Assembly (NCBI GenBank): GCA_002717285.1
Contig: PBDF01000007.1
Location: 298,344 to 352,663 of the forward strand
DNA from: Magnetovibrio sp.
GTDB taxonomy: Bacteria; Pseudomonadota; Alphaproteobacteria; Rhodospirillales_A; JABHCV01
Reading direction: 5' to 3'
DNA: 54,320 bases
Made by a program: the position numbers and the translations under genes. This document shows, piece after piece, positions 47,909 to 54,320 of the stretch (position 1 is its first letter; each line of letters starts with the position of its first letter). The notes under the pieces are model-generated. The model was given only the letters and a program-made list of their open reading frames with translations. It was not told the DNA's origin and did no database searches.

Positions 47909-49255
47909 ATGACCAAACTTTCAGAAAAATATGATTTAATGGTGCCACGTTACACTAGTTATCCAACAGCGCCACATTTTAGAAATGGTATCAAAGGCGA
48001 TATTTACCGACAGTGGCTCAAGGAGCTTAATCCCACTACTCCTCTCTCACTTTATTTTCATATTCCATTTTGTGATGAAATGTGTTCGTTCTGTGGATGC
48101 TATACCAAGGTAGTCAAACGCTATGATCCAGTAGCTGATTATTTGGAAGTTCTCCTAAGTGAGATTGATCTTGTTGCACAAGCTTTGCCATCTCGTTTTA
48201 AAGCAAGCAACCTCCATTGGGGTGGTGGCAGTCCAACAATGTTGAAAGGATCAGACTGGAAACGAATCATCGAACGCCTGTTTAAACGATTTGATATCAC
48301 AGATAACGCCACAATTGCTGTTGAGTTAGATCCACGAACTGCATCAATTGAATATGTGAAGGCACTTAGCGATGCAGGAGTAAATCGTGCAAGTATTGGT
48401 GTGCAAAGCTTTGATGCGGACATACAAAAGGCAATCAATCGTATACAGCCATACGAAATGACCGCAAAAGTCATTGGTTGGTTACGCGAGCATGGTATCG
48501 ACCAAATCAATATGGATTTAATGTATGGGCTACCCAACCAGACCACAGAGATGATTGAACGTGAGGCAGAACTGGCTATTGGCCTTCAACCAGCTCGAGT
48601 TGCTCTATTTGGTTATGCCCATGTTCCTTGGATGAAACCACACCAGAAACTTATAGATGAGAGCGCCCTACCGAATGCAGACGAGCGCTGGCAACAATTT
48701 GAAGCATCTTCTTCCAAATTTATTGAAGCCGGCTATGAACCAATAGGGTTAGATCACTTCTCCTTGCCCGATGACGATATGAGCGAAGCGCTCAATGAAG
48801 GAACTTTACATCGTAATTTCCAGGGATATACAGCTGATAGTGCGCCAACATTGATCGGTTTTGGCGCATCAGCTATAGGTCAAATGCATCAGGGCTATAT
48901 GCAAAATGTATCTCCCTTAAAACAGTATAGTGAGAGAATAACTGCGGGGAATTTTGCCATAGAACGGGGTATCGAATTGAGCCAAGATGACCGTCTAAGG
49001 GGGTATGTGATAGAACGCATTATGTGTGACCTTAGTGTTGATTTGAATTTTGTATGTAGAAAATTTGATGTACCAAATACGACCTTCATTTCTGAAATAG
49101 AAAAGCTGAAACCTTTATCTGAGGATAGAATCATCAATCTTTCTGACAATATTATTACAGTAACAGAAATTGGAAGACCATTTGTGCGGCTGGTAGCCGC
49201 AGCGTTTGACGCCTACTTAGATAACGGCAAGGGACGTCATTCCCGTGCTGTCTAG
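47909..49255 (+). CDS. hemN: Oxygen-independent coproporphyrinogen III dehydrogenase
   Basis: Radical SAM enzyme that decarboxylates coproporphyrinogen III to protoporphyrinogen IX without oxygen, for haem synthesis. The 448-aa protein has the cluster motif CDEMCSFC (Cys55, 59, 62) followed by GCYTK, then LHWGGGSPTML, GVQSFDADIQKAINR, NMDLMYGLPNQT and DHFSLPDDDM. Length and the four-Cys N-terminus (CxxxCxxCxC) fit HemN proper rather than HemW. No good ribosome site is visible before the ATG. It lies 24 bases after a terminator. Oxygen-type regulation is expected in the family, but I see no FNR box in this short gap. Stop TAG. Confidence 0.95.
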   Translation: MTKLSEKYDLMVPRYTSYPTAPHFRNGIKGDIYRQWLKELNPTTPLSLYFHIPFCDEMCSFCGCYTKVVKRYDPVADYLEVLLSEIDLVAQALPSRFKASNLHWGGGSPTMLKGSDWKRIIERLFKRFDITDNATIAVELDPRTASIEYVKALSDAGVNRASIGVQSFDADIQKAINRIQPYEMTAKVIGWLREHGIDQINMDLMYGLPNQTTEMIEREAELAIGLQPARVALFGYAHVPWMKPHQKLIDESALPNADERWQQFEASSSKFIEAGYEPIGLDHFSLPDDDMSEALNEGTLHRNFQGYTADSAPTLIGFGASAIGQMHQGYMQNVSPLKQYSERITAGNFAIERGIELSQDDRLRGYVIERIMCDLSVDLNFVCRKFDVPNTTFISEIEKLKPLSEDRIINLSDNIITVTEIGRPFVRLVAAAFDAYLDNGKGRHSRAV

Positions 49256-49325
49256 GACAGCCAATAGGAAAACTCCATTTCAATTTTTTATATAAATGAG
49301 TATTGCTAAGTTCAAATTTACATAT

Positions 49326-50597
49326 TTAAGCCCGCTCAAAAACACCGACTATTTCCACGTGGCTAGCAAAACGAAATTGATCAACTGGGACTACCTTTTC
49401 CAATCGATAGCCACCATCAATCAATATTGATGAATCACGAGCAAAAGTTGCTGCATTACATGAAATTGCAACGACACGAGGTACCTCTGAGGTTGCTAAT
49501 TCTCTTGCTTGGGATATCGATCCAGAACGAGGCGGATCAAAGACAACAGCATCAAAATTATCCAACTCACTTTTTTGCAATGGATTTTCTTTTAAATCCC
49601 TAATATTTGCCATAACTGGTTTTTGTCCCTGAATTTTTTTTGCTGCGGTTCTCAGAGCTAAAATCGATAAAGCGTCGTTATCAAACGATGTAACAGAGCT
49701 ATACGCAGCCATGCGCAATGAGAAAGGCCCAAGCCCACAATAAAGATCTGCAATCTGTTTTGATCCACTTACCCAATCTAAAACTATATTAGATAAAATT
49801 TCCTCACCTGCAAATGTTGCTTGCAGAAAGCTACGTAGTGGCAATAGCACCTTACCTGGCCCAAAGGTCAATATTGGTGCCCGACGTTCCAAAATTACAT
49901 CATTACCTACAGAGAGACGTGCTAGGTCATAACTATTTGCGCAATCAGATAAGTTTATCCGGGTATGAAGGTCTAACTCTCTCTTTCCAACAACATGACA
50001 GTCCAAACCAGTATCGCATAAAGTCAATTGAATGTTTAAAGTCCTATCAGTGTCCAATAAACATCGAGCTATATCACGAGCAATTTCTGTTGCTTTTACA
50101 AGTTCAGGTACCAGAATTGGACAACTGTTGATTTCCACTAAGTTGTGGCTGCGAGCCTGCATGAAGCCAACTCTAAATTGGCCGTTATCTCTAACTACAT
50201 GCAAAAGTACACGTCTTCTGCCTGATCCGTGGCCATCAATTAGGTGCTTTACAGGGGCCTTTATTTGTCGGTTCGAAAGCGCATTTACTATGACCTGTCT
50301 CTTCCATTGGCAGTACATCTCAAACTTTAAATGCTGAGCAACGCACCCTCCACATTTTCCGTAATACTTACACAGAGGATCAATGCGGTTAGGGGAAGCA
50401 CTCAAGACCTCCAAAAGTCTTGCTCTTGATCCCATTACCCTTGCAGTTACACTCTCACCAGCCAGGGTGAAGGGTACATATATTCGCTTTCCCTCTAAGT
50501 TGGCTATGCCATCTCCATGCCAACCTAGTTCGTCTATTTGTAGACAATTCTCTTGATGCCTTATCTTATGAATTCTCTCCTTTTGTTTACTATTCAT
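49326..50597 (-). CDS. 5-methyluridine RNA methyltransferase (TrmA/RlmC/RlmD family)
   Basis: SAM-dependent uracil-C5 methyltransferase. The protein starts MNSKQKER at ATG 50597, 4 bases after the ELM1 stop; longer frames would run into that gene. Order: N-terminal TRAM-like domain (LGWHGDGIANLEGKRIYVPF), [4Fe-4S] cysteines CKYYGKCGGC plus a later NSCP, SAM motif IADLYCGLGPFSLRM, VFDPPRSG, and nucleophilic Cys in AISCNAATFARD. Length 423 aa. Because trmFO handles tRNA U54, rRNA (U1939/U747 type) is the likelier target; inference. Stop TAA. Confidence 0.9.
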   Translation of the reverse strand: MNSKQKERIHKIRHQENCLQIDELGWHGDGIANLEGKRIYVPFTLAGESVTARVMGSRARLLEVLSASPNRIDPLCKYYGKCGGCVAQHLKFEMYCQWKRQVIVNALSNRQIKAPVKHLIDGHGSGRRRVLLHVVRDNGQFRVGFMQARSHNLVEINSCPILVPELVKATEIARDIARCLLDTDRTLNIQLTLCDTGLDCHVVGKRELDLHTRINLSDCANSYDLARLSVGNDVILERRAPILTFGPGKVLLPLRSFLQATFAGEEILSNIVLDWVSGSKQIADLYCGLGPFSLRMAAYSSVTSFDNDALSILALRTAAKKIQGQKPVMANIRDLKENPLQKSELDNFDAVVFDPPRSGSISQARELATSEVPRVVAISCNAATFARDSSILIDGGYRLEKVVPVDQFRFASHVEIVGVFERA

Positions 50598-50601
50598 AAT
50601 T

Positions 50602-51585
50602 TTAAATATTAAGGCGCCTCTTGATTTCATTAGAGATTTGCTTTGCAGCATTTAGTGGCGGATGTTCCCATTGATCAAAAGAGGTGCCACCCTCAGCATT
50701 TAAGAATTTTGCATACCCACCCTCAACTAGTTGTTCATGTAATATGCCATGTTTTCGGGTAGTCAGTTCTTTTGGCGCGTAAATCCATACAGGGCCAGTT
50801 GTTGCTACTGCTTCTGAACACATCGAAACAGAATCTCCGGTAACTATTACGCCTTCTGCTGCGGCCAAAAAACCTAAGTATGGGTTTTCTCCTTCATCTC
50901 CCCATTTAAATATCATTGCCGGTGCCTTAATTTTGTCAATTAAAGCGTCTACACTATCATTAGAACGTCGTGATGTAGTCACCATTAGCGATCCACCTAC
51001 GTCCTCAGCCATTTTAGAAGCAGCTGCTCCCAGCTCGCTCGCCATCTGCTTAGTAAAAATCCGTCGCTTCGTAGAGCCACCTACAATTAGAGCAATGCGT
51101 GGATTTGGCAAATGATCTAATCGTCCCAGCCAATTTTGACGAGCAGTTCTTAGACGATCCTGAGTTATGCGGTGCGGCGCTCCTGTAATATGAAAAATAT
51201 TTTCCCTACTCTGAATCTCATCGTGGCGAGGTGTGCATACTAAATCAAATTCATCAAGACCAGTATTACCGGGATACATAATCTGAACTAGATATGTATT
51301 GCCGTTATTCAATGTTTTAATGTGTCTTGCCACCGGTGAACAACGCCTGCCTGCTGCAATAATCAAATCAGGCCAAGGTTCAATCAAATTTACACGCGAA
51401 CTTGCTGTAAGGCCGCTAAATGTCTCTCCCATTATAAAGTTTGGTAAAGCCGCAGCAGGTGTATATTTAAGGTCTCGAATTTCATATTTTAAGCCTAAAG
51501 CCTCACTCACCCCAAGACATTGGCTCTGGTTTCCTGCTCGATCATCAATCAAATTCCAGATTGAAAGTTTATTTTTAGTTGTCAC
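50602..51585 (-). CDS. ELM1-family protein
   Basis: A 327-aa protein of the family named after plant mitochondrial fission factor ELM1 (DUF1022). IWNLIDDRAGNQSQCLGVSEALG opens the protein; IIAAGRRCSPVARHIKTL, VQIMYPG, NPRIALIVGGSTKR, TTSRRSND and GVIVTGDSVSMCSEAVATTGPVWIYAP follow. The two-domain layout resembles a GT-B glycosyltransferase, and some relatives sit beside lipopolysaccharide genes, so a glycosyl-transfer role is possible; the biochemical function is not known. GTG start. The RNA methyltransferase gene follows 4 bases after its stop, so the two are one operon. Stop TAA. Confidence 0.9.
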   Translation of the reverse strand: MTTKNKLSIWNLIDDRAGNQSQCLGVSEALGLKYEIRDLKYTPAAALPNFIMGETFSGLTASSRVNLIEPWPDLIIAAGRRCSPVARHIKTLNNGNTYLVQIMYPGNTGLDEFDLVCTPRHDEIQSRENIFHITGAPHRITQDRLRTARQNWLGRLDHLPNPRIALIVGGSTKRRIFTKQMASELGAAASKMAEDVGGSLMVTTSRRSNDSVDALIDKIKAPAMIFKWGDEGENPYLGFLAAAEGVIVTGDSVSMCSEAVATTGPVWIYAPKELTTRKHGILHEQLVEGGYAKFLNAEGGTSFDQWEHPPLNAAKQISNEIKRRLNI

Positions 51586-52039
51586 TTAAAATTACTTTCT
51601 AGTGGAAATATTGACATATTTTTCTCTGGTATCATTTGTGTAGGATTTGATTTGAACATTAAAAACCATATTCGTTCATGCATTCAATACAAATCCTCAA
51701 GTTGACCAGTATTTCTCTAAGTACTTCAACATCACTTTGAAAGTTTCACGTTTTATTGTCGTTTCTCACCTTTTACAACCTTCCAGTAACCTTTAGAGAA
51801 AGATTAAATTATTTTATAATTACTTGTTAAAACATCTTATCCACCGATGATCAAATAATTACTATAGAAGAGTAATAAAGCTTACTTCCAAACAACCACA
51901 ACAAATGATAAACTGAAAGTTATAGGGGTTTGGAGTAAAATTAACTCCATCGAGAACAAAGTTCACAGAAATCCTTGAGAAAAGTATCAAGAGTCTCTAA
52001 ACAGAAAATGGTTTTTAATTGCTTCAAAACTGGTGCCAA
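51586..52039. other. Intergenic gap ELM1-pyrE
   Basis: About 450 AT-rich bases between divergent genes, with no supported gene. A near-DnaA-box TTATCCACC occurs at about 51837 but stands alone. Holds the promoters of both genes. Confidence 0.4.
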
Positions 52040-52726
52040 ATGTCAGAGACCACACACCGACAACGAGAAAATGCCTTTGGCCTTAGAGCCGCTAAATTGC
52101 TGCTAGAAATCAAGGCAGTAAATTTTCGCCTTGATGACCCTTTTATACTCACTTCAGGCTGGGCTAGCCCAGTTTACATTGATTGCCGTAAACTTATTTC
52201 TTATCCAAAAGAACGCCAAAAGATGATGGATTTAGCAGTCCAATTGCTTGATGACAAAATTGATTTTAACAAAGTTGATACTGTAGCCGGAGGAGAAACC
52301 GCAGGGATCCCTTACGCTGCCTGGATTACTCAGTCGACAAATAAACCTATGCTTTATGTTCGAAAAAAGCCAAAAGGCTTTGGCCGTAATGCACAAATTG
52401 AGGGTAGCTTGAAAGAAGGCTCTAATGTGTTACTGGTTGAAGATCTTGCTACAGATGGTGCATCAAAAATTTCATTTGTTAATGCACTTCGCAAAGCCGG
52501 AGCGGTGGTCAACGATGCCTTCGTTGTTTTCTTTTACGGCATATTTTCTGGCACACTAGAAACTCTTGAAAAAGAAGGTATCACCCTTCATTATTTGGCT
52601 ACATGGCATGATATATTGCAAGTTGCAATGGAAGGTGAGTACTTTCCTAATTCTTCAATTGAGGGTGTTAAGAATTTTCTAGATAACCCCATTACATGGT
52701 CTAAGAAAAACGGTGGTAAAGGTTAA
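52040..52726 (+). CDS. pyrE: Orotate phosphoribosyltransferase
   Basis: Joins orotate to PRPP in pyrimidine synthesis. ATG 52040 (MSETTHRQRENAFG) is preferred to the in-frame TTG at 52019. The 228-aa protein has FILTSGWASPVYIDCRKLIS, GGETAGIPYAAWI, YVRKKPKGFGRN and the PRPP loop NVLLVEDLATDGASK. Ribosome site is weak. It stands alone, with a gene-free region of about 690 bases after it. Stop TAA. Confidence 0.95.
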   Translation: MSETTHRQRENAFGLRAAKLLLEIKAVNFRLDDPFILTSGWASPVYIDCRKLISYPKERQKMMDLAVQLLDDKIDFNKVDTVAGGETAGIPYAAWITQSTNKPMLYVRKKPKGFGRNAQIEGSLKEGSNVLLVEDLATDGASKISFVNALRKAGAVVNDAFVVFFYGIFSGTLETLEKEGITLHYLATWHDILQVAMEGEYFPNSSIEGVKNFLDNPITWSKKNGGKG

Positions 52727-53421
52727 ATTCACACGTTCTAATTCTTACAACCATAAACTTCTGTTTAATCAACCTTGATAGTATTCTCCTAGAATTTTTA
52801 GGGTCATTGTTATCAGCACAATCTAATATTTAGAACTGAGTTAGATAATAAATTTTTTCCATTCTTTGGGCATGTTAAAAATACCAAAAAGCTTTAATTT
52901 AAAGGTCAGAGACTATGGCAGTCTTCATCACGGATGATTATCATAATAATTGTTGCACACTAATTTGTTAACTAGCTCATCCGACAAATGCTATTAATCA
53001 TAATTTTTATTTTGTATCCAAATAAATGACAATTTGACGATAGTAAAACTAAAATTGAGGAAGTTGGTTGAGATTGTGATCTAACTTAAGTTTGTAAACG
53101 TATTAAATGCATAATACCCCTGGCACGATTTTTTTAAACCGTGCCCCTCCAAAGGCCCTCCCCGTTCCCCCCGGGCAGGGTCTTTTCTTTACAATATCAA
53201 ACTTTCTATCAAAATTAACATCTTGAAATGAGGATTCTGAAGTTCTAATCATTTAAATCAAGGTAGATTGTATCAACGTATCACTATAAGATTTCACCAT
53301 ATAGTACAATCCAAAAGAAATCGTTCTGCTAGAAGGCAATATTTTGCACTTGCCACTTTTATATCAAATTAAAATTTCAATACGCCTAGGATTAAATACT
53401 TACTCACAACGGAGACAGATA
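52727..53421. other. Gene-free stretch after pyrE
   Basis: About 690 bases with no supported ORF. AT-rich except for the compact GC-rich double hairpin at 53122-53190. A weak Fur-like palindrome ATGATTATCAT lies near 52934 (about 13 of 19 to consensus). Confidence 0.45.
53122..53190 (+). ncRNA. GC-rich double hairpin, possible 3' end of a small RNA
   Basis: Two tandem stem-loops in AT-rich DNA. First: GGCACG (53122-53127), 12-base loop, CGTGCC (53140-53145). Second: GGCCCT (53154-53159), an inner CCC/GGG pairing around GTTCCCCCC, AGGGTC (53177-53182), then TTTTCTTT. The second looks like an intrinsic terminator in the plus direction. The C-rich loop and the C-rich CCCTCC between the stems recall anti-Shine-Dalgarno loops of known alphaproteobacterial small RNAs, but no family is recognised. 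No gene ends nearby: pyrE stops 395 bases upstream. Confidence 0.4.
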
Positions 53422-53742
53422 CTATGCGGTACGTTTTATAATATGGTAACCAAACTCTGTTTCAACAATGTCACTAATTTCACCAATATCAAGGCCAAAG
53501 GCAACATCTTCAAAAATTTTTACCATTTGACCACGGCCAAAAGTACCCAGACTGCCACCTTTACTCCCTGACGGGCAATCAGAAACCTCTCCTGCAAGCT
53601 CTGCAAAATCAGCACCATCCAAAATTTTTGTTTTTACATCCTCAATCATATCCTGAGCCTCTTCTTTTGAACGAGTTTCGGAGGATCGTTCAGACTCTTG
53701 ATGCATAATAAGAATGTGTGATGCTGTGACCTCTTCAGACAT
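53422..53742 (-). CDS. Stand-alone parvulin-type peptidyl-prolyl isomerase
   Basis: A 106-aa single PPIC domain (PpiC-like): ASHILIMHQES, AQDMIEDVKTKILDGADFAELAGEVSDCPSGSKGGSLGTFGRGQM, FEDVAFGLDIGEISDIVETEFGYHIIK are the classical segments listed here in pieces along the chain. No signal peptide, so cytoplasmic. ATG 53742 has GGAG 8 bases upstream; the TTG at 53754 lies in that ribosome site. Probably assists protein folding; partner unknown. Stop TAA/TGA not decisive. Confidence 0.9.
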   Translation of the reverse strand: MSEEVTASHILIMHQESERSSETRSKEEAQDMIEDVKTKILDGADFAELAGEVSDCPSGSKGGSLGTFGRGQMVKIFEDVAFGLDIGEISDIVETEFGYHIIKRTA

Positions 53743-53864
53743 GGCAAACTCCAAATAAGCTAAAAATTAAAGGATCTTCTTATAATATTTATGCAAGTTA
53801 ATAAATAAGAAAGGTTCTTTTGCAATTATCAAAATTGAACAATTGGTAAAAGGATCAAATTGCT

Positions 53865-54116
53865 ATGAACAAAGTCAATGTAAAAATACCACCTCCTAGA
53901 GAGGAAGCTCTTGCATACAATTTATGGCAGTTGGAAAATGAACGTATAGATCGCCAAAATCGTGAGATATTGCGTGCGAGGAGATTTTTGAGTGCTTTAC
54001 CATCAGATTGGTGCAAGCGGCCCTTAATGTGGGCCTGCGCATTCTCATTTTTATTCATGACCCACGATGCATTTGCTGCTTTAATTGTCGAACTCATTGT
54101 AAAGGCCGGCAACTAA
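53865..54116 (+). CDS. Small protein with C-terminal membrane helix, 83 aa
   Basis: The peptide has a Pro-rich start (KIPPPREEA), a charged amphipathic helix (LWQLENERIDRQNREILRARRFL) and one C-terminal hydrophobic helix (LMWACAFSFLFMTHDAFAALIVELIV). This looks like a small tail-anchored or inner-membrane protein. AAAGG lies about 11 bases before the ATG. An overlapping minus-strand frame is less plausible (basic, no ribosome site seen). Family not recognised. Divergent from the parvulin gene. Stop TAA. Confidence 0.55.
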   Translation: MNKVNVKIPPPREEALAYNLWQLENERIDRQNREILRARRFLSALPSDWCKRPLMWACAFSFLFMTHDAFAALIVELIVKAGN

Positions 54117-54263
54117 ACAAAAATACGCATTAGGTTACAACTTGGGTTATCATGTTGTACCTTTCTTTGCAAAAGTCAAAAAAACACAATAAAAAGCTCT
54201 ATATTTTAACTTTAATACATTGGTGTACTAAAGTATAATAAGCATGTTCTCAGTTACTTATAA

Positions 54264-54320
54264 TCAGACTATCGCAATCAGTTTTTGTAAACTCTCCTCA
54301 ATTTTATCTATTGTCTTCTG
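54264..54320 (-). CDS. Possible C-terminus of a gene running off the window
   Basis: Read on the minus strand from the window end, 18 codons then TGA: QKTIDKIEESLQKLIAIV, an amphipathic helix-like ending. The frame is open to the edge. Too short to identify; could be chance. Confidence 0.3.
   Translation of the reverse strand, partial: QKTIDKIEESLQKLIAIV

Noticed and set aside
52925..52950. Second Fur-like palindrome after pyrE (ATGATTATCAT core)
   Set aside because: Only about 13 of 19 positions match and no gene lies downstream within reach.
53855..54112. Minus-strand 85-aa frame overlapping the small membrane protein
   Set aside because: The plus-strand frame has a ribosome site and a coherent helix plus membrane segment; the minus one does not.
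1..54320. CRISPR arrays, insertion sequences, integrases, phage genes or toxin-antitoxin pairs
   Set aside because: I looked for direct repeats with spacers, transposase or integrase motifs and small paired genes and found none.

Overview
The window is an AT-rich (about 37-40% G+C by eye) stretch of chromosome from an alphaproteobacterium. Several things point there: a MipZ-type ParA ATPase beside a membrane-anchored J-domain protein, an ELM1-family protein, the neighbourhood uvrA / ssb / gyrA / coaD, rplM-rpsI with argC nearby, and a GAAC-N7-GAAC LexA-type SOS box between ssb and uvrA. A malyl-CoA lyase / malate-CoA ligase module (mcl-mtkA-mtkB) and low G+C would fit a free-living marine lineage, but I cannot name the genus or order from this sequence. 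There is no phage, transposon, integrase, plasmid or CRISPR signal.

Layout. 1-4757: 3' end of glnA with a strong terminator, a 0.9-kb gene-poor stretch, then the serine-cycle trio mcl-mtkA-mtkB. 5088-11072: parE, then on the minus strand argC, a sugar O-methyltransferase-like gene lying between argC and the ribosomal pair, and rplM-rpsI with a candidate promoter. 11217-15804 (minus): bioY, a DUF6314-like gene, a GST-like gene, a BDH2-like SDR and a PPi-type phosphofructokinase. 16019-19330: tRNA-Glu, a broken sdaA and a D,D-carboxypeptidase with SPOR domain. 19327-28238: envelope polysaccharide block with galU-ugd-pgm (minus), J-domain protein, mipZ, rfbB-rfbA and a secreted GH114/TM1410-like protein. 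28285-31313: small conserved-looking protein, Nei-type glycosylase, a staphylococcal-type nuclease gene cut by one amber codon, a remnant resembling a carbon-nitrogen hydrolase, and an unrecognised gene. 31532-39933: tRNA-Lys, coaD, gyrA, a degenerate cyclic-nucleotide-domain protein, ssb, SOS box and uvrA. 39973-46962: ABC-2 exporter pair, trmFO, GNAT, aldo/keto reductase, secreted ankyrin protein and an NDUFAF6-like pseudo-synthase. 47082-54320: near-consensus Fur box, PuuD-N-like membrane protein, hemN, 5-methyluridine RNA methyltransferase, ELM1, pyrE, a GC-rich double hairpin in a gene-free region, parvulin and small proteins.

Themes. galU, ugd and pgm make UDP-glucose, UDP-glucuronate and hexose-1-phosphates, and rfbAB make dTDP-4-keto-6-deoxyglucose. 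The GH114-like secreted protein and the sugar O-methyltransferase may act on the same surface glycans. Information-processing genes (parE, gyrA, ssb, uvrA, nei, trmFO, TrmA-family, L13/S9) form the conserved core. The region around 29.5-30.6 kb and sdaA show active gene decay. The most interesting regulatory signals are the SOS box at 36970-36984 and the Fur-like box at 47082-47100 in front of a probable haem-type membrane protein and hemN.
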